DNA of 64,000 nucleotides from Rhodoferax sp. U11-2br. Lineage in GTDB: Bacteria; Pseudomonadota; Gammaproteobacteria; Burkholderiales; Burkholderiaceae_C. The stretch lies in assembly GCF_018619435.1 (NCBI RefSeq), contig NZ_JAHFZF010000005.1, positions 62,001 through 126,000 of the forward strand, in the 5' to 3' direction. The stretch's first letter is position 1; each line of letters starts with the position of its first letter. The notes under the pieces are model-generated. The model had not been told where the DNA came from and searched no databases. It was given only the letters and a program-made list of their open reading frames with translations. A program made the translations under genes and the position numbers. Shown here piece by piece: positions 34,648 to 43,589 of this stretch.

Positions 34648-36042
34648 ATGCACGACCCAGACACACCCTCCACCGGATTCCTGCCGCCTGACGCCAGTCA
34701 GCGCGCGGTGTTGCACAACGAGGTGCATGCCCGGCCATCGGCCCGTATCCGCCTGCCTGCGCTGGTGGTTGATGTGGCGGTGTTGCACGAGGGTGTGACA
34801 CGCGACATGGCCTGGGAGCATCTGCGCCAGCTGCCGGGTCAGTCTGGTTTGGCAGCGGCGTGTTTACAAGACAACTTCTTGCGCCTGCGCCTGGCGGACT
34901 GCACCTTCAAATGGGAGCGCCACAACGAGTTCTCGCGTTACACCATCGTCCAAGCCTTGCCGCAGCACGCTTTGCTGGATGCGGTGGAGCCGGATCTGAT
35001 GTCGCACCTGGCCGTGCCTGCACCGTGGTTGCGGCAGATCCCGGGGTGTACCGTGTCGGCGATCCAGCTGGTGATGCTCAATGCGCCGCTGGACGATGCC
35101 CAGGCGCTGATGGCACAGGCCATGCGCTGGCTGGGTGCCCGCACGGTGGTGGCGTCCTTGATGGGCAGCAACGCCTTGAACGCAACGGCGGCGCCGGGGC
35201 CCACGGCGCAGGCACGGGGTTACCAGCATCCGGCTGGGCACTCCTGGGCCTTGACCCAGTTCAAATTGCAGGAAGACGGGTTCGAGCGCATGCTGGTGAT
35301 TGCCCCAGAGGGCACCAGCCAAACCCGCGCCGGGCGCATTGCCGGGCGTTTGCTGGAGCTGGAGATTTACCGGCTGATGGCCTTGCGTGGCCTGCCGGTG
35401 GCCAAGGCTTTGGGGCCGATGTTGACCCAAGCCGAGAACGAGCTGGCCTCGATCACCGCCCGGTTGGAGAACAAGACCGCGTCTGACCAGGAGTTGCTGG
35501 ACACCTTGGTGTCGCTGGCGGCCCGTGTCGAGCGGGCCACGGCAGAGCACATCTATCGGTTCTCTGCCAGCCAGGCCTATTACACGTTGGTGGGGCAACG
35601 CCTGACCGAGCTGCGAGAAAAAGCCATTCCGGGCACCCAGATGATTGGTGAGTACCTGCAGCACCGCCTGTCGCCCGCCATGGCCACGGTGGCCGCCACC
35701 GCGCGGCGCTTGTCCTCGCTGTCGGGGCGGGTGGCGCGTGCCAGCGATTTGTTACGCACACGGGTGGACATTGCCACGGAGGCGCAGAACCACGAGTTGC
35801 TGGCCAAGCTCAACCGCGGCCAGGAAATGCAGTTGCATTTGCAAAGCACGGTGGAGGGGCTGTCGATTGCGGCGATTTCTTATTACGTGATCAGCCTGTT
35901 GCTGTATGGCGGCAAGGCCCTCAAGGCCGCCGGGCTGCCGATCAACCCCGAAATGGCCGCTGGTGCGCTGGTGCCGGTGGTGTTGTGGGTGGTGTGGCGT
36001 ACCACCCAGAAAATCCACGCCAAGCTGGTGGCCAAACATTAA
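34648..36042 (+). CDS. DUF3422 membrane protein
   Basis: The 464-residue protein matches the DUF3422 family: HNEVHARPSARI near the N-terminus, LRLRLADCTFKWERHNEFSRY, and a C-terminal part with a long helical stretch (ELREKAIPGTQMIGEYLQHR) ending in two membrane helices (SIAAISYYVISLLLYGGKAL and VPVVLWVVWRTTQ). The family is widespread in Proteobacteria with no assigned function. It is probably a single-gene unit, ended by a clear terminator. Confidence 0.88.
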   Translation: MHDPDTPSTGFLPPDASQRAVLHNEVHARPSARIRLPALVVDVAVLHEGVTRDMAWEHLRQLPGQSGLAAACLQDNFLRLRLADCTFKWERHNEFSRYTIVQALPQHALLDAVEPDLMSHLAVPAPWLRQIPGCTVSAIQLVMLNAPLDDAQALMAQAMRWLGARTVVASLMGSNALNATAAPGPTAQARGYQHPAGHSWALTQFKLQEDGFERMLVIAPEGTSQTRAGRIAGRLLELEIYRLMALRGLPVAKALGPMLTQAENELASITARLENKTASDQELLDTLVSLAARVERATAEHIYRFSASQAYYTLVGQRLTELREKAIPGTQMIGEYLQHRLSPAMATVAATARRLSSLSGRVARASDLLRTRVDIATEAQNHELLAKLNRGQEMQLHLQSTVEGLSIAAISYYVISLLLYGGKALKAAGLPINPEMAAGALVPVVLWVVWRTTQKIHAKLVAKH

Positions 36043-36067
36043 AAAAGGGGCTTCAAGCCCCTATTTT
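36041..36067 (+). terminator. Rho-independent terminator after the DUF3422 gene
   Basis: AGGGGCTT (36046-36053) and AAGCCCCT (36055-36062) form a tight GC-rich hairpin flanked by A6 on the left and ATTTT on the right. It starts at the DUF3422 stop codon. The symmetry suits both strands, so it probably also ends the convergent cytochrome c peroxidase transcript. Confidence 0.85.
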
Positions 36068-36089
36068 CAAAGTGTCCTGACGGATCGTC

Positions 36090-37082
36090 TTATTTGGAGA
36101 ACGGTGTCGGGCGCGGAGTTTTGTCGCTGGACGGTGGCAGGATCGGCAAGGCAAAGCTGGGCTGGTCACCGGTCAGGGTTTTCAGGAAGGCCACCACCTT
36201 GGCATTTTCATCCGCTGTGAACTTCTTGCCCAGTTGCAGGCGGCCCATCACATCCACAGCTTCTGGCAGGGTGTTGACCGCGCCGTCGTGGAAGTAGGGG
36301 TAGGTCATTTCCACATTGCGCAGGGTCGGCACCTTGAACATGAAACGGTCCACGTCTTTGCCGGTCACCGCACTGCGGCCTTCGGCCCCACCTGTGGACT
36401 TGTAAGGCTCCACCACACCCATCTTCTGGAACGAGGCGCCCCCTACAGCCGGGCCGTTGTGGCAGGCCACGCAGCCACTTTCTTTGAACAGCTTGTAGCC
36501 TGCCAGTTCTTGCGGGCTCAGGGCATCACTCTTGCCCAGCAGCCATTGGTCAAAACGCGAGTTGGGGGTGACCAGGGTCTTTTCAAACTCGGCAATCGCC
36601 AAAGTGACCTGATCGATATCCACCTTGTCCTTGCCAAAGACTTGTTTGAACTCGCGCACATAGGCCGGAATCGACTCCAGCACACCAATGGCCAATGTGT
36701 GGGTGAAGCCCATTTCACCCGGGTTGGCGATCGGACCACCGGCCTGGGCTTTCAAATCGGCGGCACGACCATCCCAGAACTGGGCCAGGTTCAGGCTGGA
36801 GTTCAGCACCGTGGGTGCGTTGATCGGGCCTTGTTGCCACTTGTCACCGATCGACGTCGGAATGTTGTCAGTGCCGCCCATCGACAGGTTGTGACAGGAG
36901 TTGCAGGAGATAAACCCTGACTTGGACAGTCGGGGGTCAAAATACAACTTCTTGCCCAACTCGACCATGCCGATGTTGATTTGGGCCGGGGGTTTGATGG
37001 GTTGGATCAGTTCCTGTGCCGCCCCGTAGAGCGGTGCTAGACCCAGAGCGCTTACTGCTGCTGCAAGAATGCGTCGTTTCAT
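36090..37082 (-). CDS. Di-haem cytochrome c peroxidase
   Basis: The 330-residue periplasmic enzyme reduces hydrogen peroxide with electrons from small c-type cytochromes. It has a signal peptide (MKRRILAAAVSALGL, cleavage near GAA-QE) and two haem-binding motifs, CNSCH and CVACH, in the CCP/MacA fold, with GGTDNIPTSIG and FKVPTLRNVEMTYPYFHDG typical of the family. AAGGA precedes the ATG at 37082. It is divergent from oxyR, and the operator between them suggests peroxide induction. Confidence 0.93.
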   Translation of the reverse strand: MKRRILAAAVSALGLAPLYGAAQELIQPIKPPAQINIGMVELGKKLYFDPRLSKSGFISCNSCHNLSMGGTDNIPTSIGDKWQQGPINAPTVLNSSLNLAQFWDGRAADLKAQAGGPIANPGEMGFTHTLAIGVLESIPAYVREFKQVFGKDKVDIDQVTLAIAEFEKTLVTPNSRFDQWLLGKSDALSPQELAGYKLFKESGCVACHNGPAVGGASFQKMGVVEPYKSTGGAEGRSAVTGKDVDRFMFKVPTLRNVEMTYPYFHDGAVNTLPEAVDVMGRLQLGKKFTADENAKVVAFLKTLTGDQPSFALPILPPSSDKTPRPTPFSK

Positions 37083-37223
37083 TTTTGTGTCCTTGAAGTT
37101 GAGAGTTGTGCCCGAAATTAGATCCAGATCAATAGAAGTTGTAATAGCTGGCACCGGCCCACTTTAACCATGGCGAGAGTGTGGCCTAATGACGTAAGTC
37201 AATGATTTATAACATTATTTTGA

Positions 37224-37249
37224 CTATACATGCGATAGTGTTTGCCTAT
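37224..37249 (+). promoter_or_regulatory. OxyR operator between ccp and oxyR
   Basis: The sequence holds CTAT-N7-ATAG-N7-CTAT at 37224-37249, three of the four tetramers of the OxyR consensus (ATAG-N7-CTAT repeated) with exact spacing. The position expected for the fourth tetramer does not match. It lies 20 bases before the oxyR start and 141 bases before ccp, fitting autoregulation and peroxidase activation. Confidence 0.85.
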
Positions 37250-37269
37250 ATCCCTCTCTTCAAGTACCC

Positions 37270-38175
37270 ATGAAATTGTCTGCCTTGCGTTATCTGGTGG
37301 CTTTTGCCGACCAACTCAGTTTCAGCCGCGCGGCTGAGCAGTGCCGCGTCTCCCAACCCAGCCTGAGTGTGGCTTTGCAACGTCTGGAAGACGAGCTGGG
37401 TGTCACCCTGATCGAGCGCGGCAAACACCATGTGGCGCTGACCGAGGTGGGGGAGCGGGTGGTAGCCCAAGCGCGGATCAGCTTGGAGGAAGTGGATCGC
37501 ATCGAGTCCGTGGCGCAATCGGGCAAGGACCCGCTGGTGGGTAGCTTTCGCCTCGGTGTGATTCACACCATTGCGCCGTATCTTTTGCCTGATCTGATTC
37601 CGGCCTTGCGCCAGGTGGCGCCGGGTCTGACGCTCTACATCGAAGAAAGCATGACCGCGTTGCTGGCCGACTACCTCAAGTACGGCACGGTGGATGCGGC
37701 CATTGTGGCGCTGCCCTTTGATGTTCCCGGTGTGGACACCCAGGTTTTGTATGACGAGGTGTTTGAGGTGGTGGTGCCACGAGACCACCCGTGGGTCGGG
37801 CGCAGTCACATCAGCACCTCGGAGATCGGCGCCGAGGATGTGCTGGTGCTCAAGGCCGGCAACTGTTTTCGCGAACAGGTGCTCGACGCGTGCCCGGAGA
37901 TCAGCCACACCGATGCCTCGATGCGCCAGGGACACTCGATCGAAACCATCCGTGCCATGGTGGCCTCCGGTTACGGTGTGTCGGTGTTGCCCAAAAGTGC
38001 CTTGTCCGACCTGTACAAATCGGACCTGGTGGTGTCGATTCCGTTTGAAGAGCCTGCCCCCCTGCGCCGTATTGCGCTGGCCTGGCGGCGCAGCTCGGTG
38101 CAAGACACCGTGGTGGATGCCCTGGTACAGGCGGTACGCATCATGAACAAGCCTGCTTACCACGTGGTTGTGTGA
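37270..38175 (+). CDS. oxyR: Hydrogen-peroxide regulator OxyR
   Basis: The 301-residue LysR-family protein has the DNA-binding helix FSRAAEQCRVSQPSLSVALQRLEDELG and, decisively, Cys199 and Cys208 in KAGNCFREQVLDACPE. The spacing and even the numbering equal the disulfide switch of E. coli OxyR. It is divergent from the cytochrome c peroxidase gene, and a near-complete OxyR operator lies between them. Catalase and ahpC genes are not in the window, but dps and the Feo genes follow, which links peroxide defence with iron handling. Confidence 0.93.
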   Translation: MKLSALRYLVAFADQLSFSRAAEQCRVSQPSLSVALQRLEDELGVTLIERGKHHVALTEVGERVVAQARISLEEVDRIESVAQSGKDPLVGSFRLGVIHTIAPYLLPDLIPALRQVAPGLTLYIEESMTALLADYLKYGTVDAAIVALPFDVPGVDTQVLYDEVFEVVVPRDHPWVGRSHISTSEIGAEDVLVLKAGNCFREQVLDACPEISHTDASMRQGHSIETIRAMVASGYGVSVLPKSALSDLYKSDLVVSIPFEEPAPLRRIALAWRRSSVQDTVVDALVQAVRIMNKPAYHVVV

Positions 38176-38321
38176 GTGCTGGGTATCATGAGATACGCCA
38201 AAAGAGTGGCGGTCATTGGTATTGGCTATGTCTGGCATCCAGACAATCCATTGGTGTCTTGGGGCCTGACGTCGTACAGTGAGTCTTCGCAGCTTTTTGA
38301 CCTGTTTTCAGGAGATTCACC

Positions 38322-38375
38322 GTGACCCCAACACCCCGACCTGTGCCTGTGTGCGCCGGAACTTCTTATGCCTGA
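38322..38375 (+). CDS. Candidate 17-residue leader peptide overlapping the ZIP gene
   Basis: A GTG at 38322 follows AGGAG (38310-38314) at ideal spacing and opens an 17-codon frame rich in proline with one cysteine (PRPVPVCAG). Its TGA at 38373-38375 overlaps the first codons of the ZIP gene, whose own ribosome site is weak. This layout fits a leader peptide that couples or regulates translation of the transporter. No homologue is known to me, and it could be chance. Confidence 0.4.
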   Translation: MTPTPRPVPVCAGTSYA

Positions 38376-39318
38376 ACAAACTGCCGTTTTGACACCATCC
38401 GCCCCGAGCTCTTCCGATTGGCGACTGAGTTTGTGGGCCCATGTCCGTGCTCACCGTGTTGCGGCTTTGGGCCTGGGCTTAGCGTTGTTTGGTGTGCTGG
38501 TGTTGCTGGTACAAAGCCTGTTGCAACTCGCGACCGTTGAGCTTGGCGCGGGCCTGCGTTACGCCATGCTGGGCGGTGCGGCCGGCTTGGCTGCCACAGC
38601 ACTGGGCGCCTTGCCCGCCTTGGGTTTACGCAGTGTGCCGCAGAAGCTTGAAGACAGCCTGCTGGGTTTTGCCGCAGGCATGATGCTGGCGGCCAGTGCT
38701 TTTTCGCTGTTGTTGCCCGGCCTGGAAGCGGGTGCGGACATCCTGGGTAACAAACCGCTGGGTGCTGCGGTGGTGGTGTTGGGTATGGCGCTGGGGGTGT
38801 TGCTGATGCTGGGGCTTGACGAGTTCACACCCCATGAACATGAACAAACCGGGCGCAGCGGCCCGGTTCCTGAGCGATATGACCGGGTCTGGCTGTTTGT
38901 GTTTGCCATTGCCTTGCACAACCTGCCCGAAGGCATGGCCATTGGGGTGAGTTTTTCACAAGGCAATATGAGTGTGGGTTTGCCTTTGACCACCGCGATT
39001 GCTTTGCAGGACATCCCGGAAGGACTGGCGGTGGCCTTGGCCTTGCGCAGCGCGGGCTTGACACCGCGGTTGGCGGTCTTGGTGGCGGCAGCCAGTGGGC
39101 TGCTGGAGCCGCTGGGGGCGTTGCTGGGGGTGGGGTTGTCAAGCGGGTTTGCGTTGGCCTACCCGATCGGGCTGGGTCTGGCAGCGGGGGCGATGCTGTT
39201 TGTGGTGTCCCACGAAGTGATCCCGCAAACCCATCGCAATGGCCACCAGACACCAGCTACCATCGGTTTGATGATCGGTTTTGCCCTGATGATGGTGCTC
39301 GATACCGCCCTGGGTTGA
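38368..39318 (+). CDS. ZIP-family divalent metal transporter
   Basis: The 316-residue inner-membrane protein has about eight membrane helices and the ZIP metal-site helices [12 protein letters not shown] (helix 4) and [15 protein letters not shown] (helix 5), with a short His-containing loop (DEFTPHEHE) before them. It should import zinc or iron, like ZupT/GufA proteins. It carries an N-terminal extra helix pair compared with ZupT. Its start at 38368 has a poor ribosome site, and a leader frame ends just inside it. Dps follows 19 bases later. Confidence 0.9.
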   Translation: MPEQTAVLTPSAPSSSDWRLSLWAHVRAHRVAALGLGLALFGVLVLLVQSLLQLATVELGAGLRYAMLGGAAGLAATALGALPALGLRSVPQKLEDSLLGFAAGMMLAASAFSLLLPGLEAGADILGNKPLGAAVVVLGMALGVLLMLGLDEFTPHEHEQTGRSGPVPERYDRVWLFVFAIALHNLPEGMAIGVSFSQGNMSVGLPLTTAIALQDIPEGLAVALALRSAGLTPRLAVLVAAASGLLEPLGALLGVGLSSGFALAYPIGLGLAAGAMLFVVSHEVIPQTHRNGHQTPATIGLMIGFALMMVLDTALG

Positions 39319-39337
39319 TTTTTATAGGAGAAAGATG

Positions 39338-39832
39338 ATGAGCAAGAAAAAACTGAGTTTGCCCAATATGGACATCGGTATCGATGCCAAACAACGTGAG
39401 GCCATTGCCAAAGGTTTGTCAGCCCTGCTGGCCGACAGTTACACCCTGTACCTGATGACCCACAACTTTCACTGGAACGTGACCGGGCCACAGTTCAACA
39501 GCCTGCACATGATGTTCATGGGGCAGTACACCGAGCAGTGGAACGCTCTCGACATCATTGCCGAGCGCATCCGCGCCCTGGGCTTCCCGGCACCCGGTAC
39601 CTACAAGGAATACGTCAAGCTGGCGTCAATCAAGGAGGTGGACGGTGTGCCCAAGGCCACCGACATGATCCGCCATCTGGTGGCGGCGCAAGAAGCCACA
39701 GCACGTACCGCCCGCAAGCTCTTCCCGGTGGTGGATGCTGCCAACGACCAGCCCACGGCCGATGTGTTGACGCAACGCATCGACATCCACGAGAAAACCG
39801 CCTGGATGTTACGCAGCCTGCTGGAGGAATAA
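39338..39832 (+). CDS. dps: Dps ferritin-like DNA-protection protein
   Basis: The 164-residue protein forms a dodecamer that oxidises ferrous iron with peroxide and stores it. The ferroxidase residues are in [19 protein letters not shown] and the second-helix [17 protein letters not shown], as in all Dps proteins. AGGAG at 39326-39330 favours the second ATG (39338) over the adjacent ATG at 39335. Its place after the ZIP gene and near oxyR suggests peroxide- or metal-linked expression. Confidence 0.95.
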   Translation: MSKKKLSLPNMDIGIDAKQREAIAKGLSALLADSYTLYLMTHNFHWNVTGPQFNSLHMMFMGQYTEQWNALDIIAERIRALGFPAPGTYKEYVKLASIKEVDGVPKATDMIRHLVAAQEATARTARKLFPVVDAANDQPTADVLTQRIDIHEKTAWMLRSLLEE

Positions 39833-39837
39833 GTACC

Positions 39838-40332
39838 TCAGTGCCAACGTGCAGCTGCCGGCAATTGGATGCTGAGACAGCCTGCACGTAAAGCGCGTTC
39901 AATGGCAGGATGCCAGCCGTGCTCTGACAAATGAAGAAGTAATGCTCTGTGGGTAATGCGGGCGTGCCAGAGCGCCGCCTGTGACCAGGCTCGGTCTGTT
40001 GTTGCACCGGCAATGAACAACAGCAGTTTCTGGTGGATGTCGGCCAGTGTTTCTGCGACCCGGTTCAAGTCACCTTCGGTGCTGAGCAAATCGGCCAGTT
40101 GCAGGTGCTGGTTAACCAGGTTGGCCAGGCATTCCTCGGCGCCAGACGTTCTGTGGCCGGCAGGGCCATGGTGCGCTGTGAGCCAAGCCATGTGGCAACG
40201 CCTGAACGCCAGGCTGATCTCACCCTGGCTGTCTGTCAAACCGCCTGGAGGCAAGGGCACAGGCCAAGTTCTCAAGCTTGTCAATGAGGTGCGATCTGAT
40301 GGCGCTGATGGGCGCAGTGGCAAGCTTGACAT
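39838..40332 (-). CDS. Hypothetical protein with an upstream Fur-box-like site
   Basis: I do not recognise this 164-residue protein. It looks soluble and helical in its second half (LANLVNQHLQLADLL, AETLADIHQKLLLFIAG, ALWHARITHRALLLHLSEHG), with several histidines that could bind metal, as in haemerythrin-like proteins, though the motif is not convincing. The ATG at 40332 follows AGAGGA with good spacing, and a Fur-box-like site lies 50-68 bases upstream, so it is probably expressed under iron limitation. It is convergent with dps. Confidence 0.6.
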   Translation of the reverse strand: MSSLPLRPSAPSDRTSLTSLRTWPVPLPPGGLTDSQGEISLAFRRCHMAWLTAHHGPAGHRTSGAEECLANLVNQHLQLADLLSTEGDLNRVAETLADIHQKLLLFIAGATTDRAWSQAALWHARITHRALLLHLSEHGWHPAIERALRAGCLSIQLPAAARWH

Positions 40333-40381
40333 CGTGAGTCCTCTCAAGAAAAAGGTCTGGGAACTGTGGCTTCTTTGCTTA

Positions 40382-40400
40382 TTTAATGATAACTATTCTT
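40382..40400 (-). promoter_or_regulatory. Fur-box-like site upstream of the 39838-40332 gene
   Basis: TTTAATGATAACTATTCTT matches the 19-base Fur consensus at 13 positions, including TAATGATAA. It lies just upstream of the reverse-strand gene start. Confidence 0.6.
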
Positions 40401-40495
40401 ATTTAAAACGCAAGCTCTATCTTGAGCGCTATTGAAACTTTGGCGCTATTTGAGGCTGAACTCGCCGATGCTGTAAAAGAGGGTGAGCGCAGTCA

Positions 40496-40526
40496 CTGAG
40501 CGATCTCTGCGTGAGACATCGCTCAG
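40496..40526. other. Stem-loop in the gap between feoC and the hypothetical gene
   Basis: The gap 40333-40665 has no convincing gene. It holds CTGAGCGAT (40496-40504) paired with ATCGCTCAG (40518-40526) across 13 bases, followed by a small GCACT/AGTGC hairpin. No T-run follows directly, so it may be a weak terminator for the feo operon or a small RNA structure. Confidence 0.45.
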
Positions 40527-40665
40527 CACTTCAGTGCTTGGTGGGAAGCTTGGTGCGCAATGCACCCAATCGCATGTTGGGAGGCTGCAAGGGGGCGGGA
40601 ACATCCCGCAGCAGACCAAGAGGGTGGACCTGAGGATGGTGTGTCTGACACCATCGTGGTGCAGG

Positions 40666-40965
40666 TCAGCCGTGGCTGGCGCAGGTCTGTATCGGGGTGC
40701 TCGGGGTTGCCAGCCGGTTTGGCGTGGACAGATCGGCTGGGGCCGAGCCTGTCCACTCATAGATCTCCACGGTGCCAGGCTGGCATTTGCCGCAGCCACC
40801 GCTGCAGGGGGTGCCACTGGGCAGACGGCTGACCCTGCCCTTGCGTTCGAGCATGCTCAGCATGTTGCGCAGGGCCTCTGCATCGGTGTCCAGCCCGAGC
40901 GCCATGTCGTGCAGACTGGCGCGCCGGTGTTGCTGCAAATAGGCAGTCAGGCGTGAAATGATCAT
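40666..40965 (-). CDS. feoC: FeoC-like winged-helix protein with a cysteine cluster
   Basis: The 99-residue protein has a small winged helix (ISRLTAYLQQHRRASLHDMALGL, MLSMLERKGRVSRL) followed by CSGGCGKCQPG, the cysteine loop that binds an Fe-S cluster in some FeoC proteins. It is the last gene of feoA-feoA-feoB-feoC, 18 bases after feoB, with GGAGA before its ATG. FeoC proteins assist or stabilise FeoB. The C-terminal tail is longer than in E. coli FeoC (78 residues). Confidence 0.82.
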   Translation of the reverse strand: MIISRLTAYLQQHRRASLHDMALGLDTDAEALRNMLSMLERKGRVSRLPSGTPCSGGCGKCQPGTVEIYEWTGSAPADLSTPNRLATPSTPIQTCASHG

Positions 40966-40983
40966 GGTCTTGTCTCCGTTGGT

Positions 40984-43323
40984 TCAGGCCGTGCGGGTCA
41001 GGCTTGCCGTTGGTCCGGGTCTGGCAGGTTCACGCCCCAGGTAACGCATCACCGCCAGCACCACCGCAAACACCACCAATACACCGCTGATCCAGGCCAG
41101 CGAGACACCCGGGTGGCGCTCGTAGATGGCAGCCTGGTAGGCGATGGTGGACAGACCATAGGCCATGCCGGTTGTCCAGGCGGCCACAAACAGGGTCCAG
41201 CGGGTGCCACTTTCCTGGTACACCACCGCAATCGCTGCAGTGCAGGGGAAATACAGCAAAATGAACAACAGGTAAGCAAACGCACCGGCAGCACCGTCAA
41301 AACGCGCGGCCATGGCACCAAAGGTGGCCACAGAGACCTCTTGCTCCTCGGCTACAGCGGCCTGATCGCTGACATCACCAATGTCCAGCCCCAGCGGGTC
41401 AGCCCATTTGCCCAGCGCGTCGCTCAGATTGGTGGGCACGGTGGCCCAGGCGTCTGCCAGACCACCCAGCATGTCATAGGGTTCGGCCTCTTCAGGCTCG
41501 TCCCCAGCCGCTTTGGCGTCACTCTCCGCCAGGGCGCTGTAGGCGGCGTTGAGCGTACCCACCACCGCTTCCTTGGCGAGTACGCCGGTGAAGATGCCCA
41601 CGGCCGCGGGCCAGTTGTCGGCGTTCAGACCCAGCGGTGCGAATGCCGGGGCAATGGTGCGCCCGACTTCGGCCAGGGCCGATTTGTCGCTGTCTTCGTT
41701 GCCAAAGCTGCCATCGGTGCCCACCGCGTTGAGGAAGTTGAGTACCAGCACCATCGGCACCACAATGCGCCCGGCCTTGACGATGAAGGCCTTGAGCCGG
41801 TCCCAGGTGTGGTGCAGGATGCCTTTGAGTGTGGGCAGGTGGTAGGGTGGCAATTCCATGATGAACGGTGCCACATCACCCTGCAGCAATGAGTTTTTCA
41901 GGATCAAGCCAGTCAACACGGCCACTGCGATACCAATCAGGTATAGGCCAAACACCACGTTTTGCGCGTTGCTCGGGAAAAACGCCGCCGCAAACAACAC
42001 GTAGACCGGCAAGCGTGCGCCGCAGGACATGAACGGTGCCATGGCAATCGTCAGCAAGCGGTCACGCCGGTTCTCGAGCGTGCGGGTGGCCATCACGGCT
42101 GGCACATTGCAGCCAAAACCCACAATCAACGGCACAAAGGATTTGCCCGGCAGGCCGACCCAGCGCATGAAACGGTCCATCACAAAAGCGGCGCGCGCCA
42201 TGTAGCCCGAGTCTTCCAGCACCGACAGGAACAGGTACAAAAAGCCGATCACCGGGATGAAGGTGGCTACCGTCTGGATACCACCACCGATGCCGTTGGC
42301 GATCAGCACGATCAGCCATTCTGGTGAACCCAGGTGGGTCATCAGCTCGGTGGTGCCGTCCACCAGCACCACCTTGGCGGCTTCGTCAAAAAAGTCAATA
42401 AAAGCGCCGCCGATGTTGATTGTGAACAGGAACATCAGGTACATCAGCACCAGGAAAATCGGGATGCCCAGTGCCCGGTGCAAGACCACTCGGTCAATCC
42501 GTTCAGAGGCATCACGCGTGAGTTTGCTGGTGGTCTTAACCACTGTTTGCGCCACCCGGTTGGCCAGGCCATAACGTGCGTCGGCCACCAGGATGTCCAG
42601 GTCGTCACCCAGCATTGCCGCAAACTCGCGGGCCTGCGCCGTGATCTCCGGTCCAGCAGTTTTTTGCGCCAGATCGTCGCCACTGAGCAGTTGCACCGCC
42701 AACCACTCAGCGCGGGCAGGCAGTTTGCCAGGCAGGGCACGGATCTGGTGCGCCAGGGTCGTCACTGCCGTTTGCAGGGCGTCTGAATACACCACCTGGG
42801 CGCTGGCGCGTGGCTGTTGTTGTGCCGCCTGGCTGATGGCCGTCTTGAGCTCGGCGATGCCGCTGCCTTTGCTGGCCACCACCGGCAGCACCGGGCAGCC
42901 GAGCTGTTCAGCCAGTTTGGCCACGTTGACCTGCATGCCTTTGGCGGCGGCCATGTCGGTCATGTTGAGCACCAGCAGCAGCGGCACACCCATCTCGATC
43001 AGCTGGGTGGTGAGGTAGAGGTTGCGCTCCAGGTTGGCTGCATCAACGATGTTGACCACCAGGTTGGCTTCGCCATTGTGCACAAAGTCGCGGGCGACCC
43101 GTTCGTCGAGCGACACCTCACCGTCCACCACATCAAGTGAATAGGTGCCAGGCAGGTCAATCACCTCCACCTCGGTGCTGCCAAGTTTGTAGGAACCGCT
43201 CTTTTTTTCAACGGTGACACCGGGCCAGTTGCCTACATGCTGGCGTGAGCCGGTCAAGGCATTGAACAGGGTGGTTTTGCCGCAATTGGGGTTGCCCACC
43301 AGGGCCAAAGTAAATTGCGTCAT
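40984..43323 (-). CDS. feoB: Ferrous iron transporter FeoB
   Basis: The 779-residue inner-membrane protein imports Fe(II). Its N-terminal G domain has GNPNCGKTT (G1), the switch region VGNWPGVTVEKK, DLPGTYSL (G3) and NMTD (G4), followed by the helical regulatory domain and a two-gate membrane part with the conserved GFGCNVPAVMATR and FMSCGARLPVY cysteines. Length and layout are complete. The start overlaps the feoA stop (ATGA at 43320-43323), so the two are translationally coupled. Confidence 0.97.
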   Translation of the reverse strand: MTQFTLALVGNPNCGKTTLFNALTGSRQHVGNWPGVTVEKKSGSYKLGSTEVEVIDLPGTYSLDVVDGEVSLDERVARDFVHNGEANLVVNIVDAANLERNLYLTTQLIEMGVPLLLVLNMTDMAAAKGMQVNVAKLAEQLGCPVLPVVASKGSGIAELKTAISQAAQQQPRASAQVVYSDALQTAVTTLAHQIRALPGKLPARAEWLAVQLLSGDDLAQKTAGPEITAQAREFAAMLGDDLDILVADARYGLANRVAQTVVKTTSKLTRDASERIDRVVLHRALGIPIFLVLMYLMFLFTINIGGAFIDFFDEAAKVVLVDGTTELMTHLGSPEWLIVLIANGIGGGIQTVATFIPVIGFLYLFLSVLEDSGYMARAAFVMDRFMRWVGLPGKSFVPLIVGFGCNVPAVMATRTLENRRDRLLTIAMAPFMSCGARLPVYVLFAAAFFPSNAQNVVFGLYLIGIAVAVLTGLILKNSLLQGDVAPFIMELPPYHLPTLKGILHHTWDRLKAFIVKAGRIVVPMVLVLNFLNAVGTDGSFGNEDSDKSALAEVGRTIAPAFAPLGLNADNWPAAVGIFTGVLAKEAVVGTLNAAYSALAESDAKAAGDEPEEAEPYDMLGGLADAWATVPTNLSDALGKWADPLGLDIGDVSDQAAVAEEQEVSVATFGAMAARFDGAAGAFAYLLFILLYFPCTAAIAVVYQESGTRWTLFVAAWTTGMAYGLSTIAYQAAIYERHPGVSLAWISGVLVVFAVVLAVMRYLGREPARPGPTASLTRTA

Positions 43324-43553
43324 GCCAGTTTCTCCACCAGCAAGGCCTTGGCCTCGTCTTTGCGCAATGACAGGGCAAAGCCGCGCAGCCGGATCTCCAC
43401 CGGGTCGCCCAAGGGGGCCAGGCGGGTCAGGCTGATCGACACGCCGGGGGTGATGCCCATCGACAGCAGTTTGCGGCGGTAGCTGGCGCCGCCCTCGCCA
43501 TAACCCAATATCCGGGCGGTATCACCGACCTGCAGGTCGCTCAAGCTTGTCAT
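43320..43553 (-). CDS. feoA: FeoA, ferrous iron transport accessory protein
   Basis: This 77-residue SH3-like protein has the FeoA pattern LQVGDTARILGYG, YRRKLLSMGITPGVSI and DPVEIRLRGFALSLRKDEA. FeoA is needed for FeoB activity and probably contacts its cytoplasmic part. AGGAG stands at good spacing before the ATG, and the stop overlaps the feoB start. A second FeoA-domain gene precedes it. Confidence 0.93.
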   Translation of the reverse strand: MTSLSDLQVGDTARILGYGEGGASYRRKLLSMGITPGVSISLTRLAPLGDPVEIRLRGFALSLRKDEAKALLVEKLA

Positions 43554-43589
43554 TGTTTCTGCTCCTAAAAATGAAAAATCGCCACGGGT

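Noticed and set aside
40446-40817. 123-codon reverse frame overlapping the end of feoC
   Set aside because: It overlaps the better-supported feoC in another frame and has no ribosome site or recognisable sequence.
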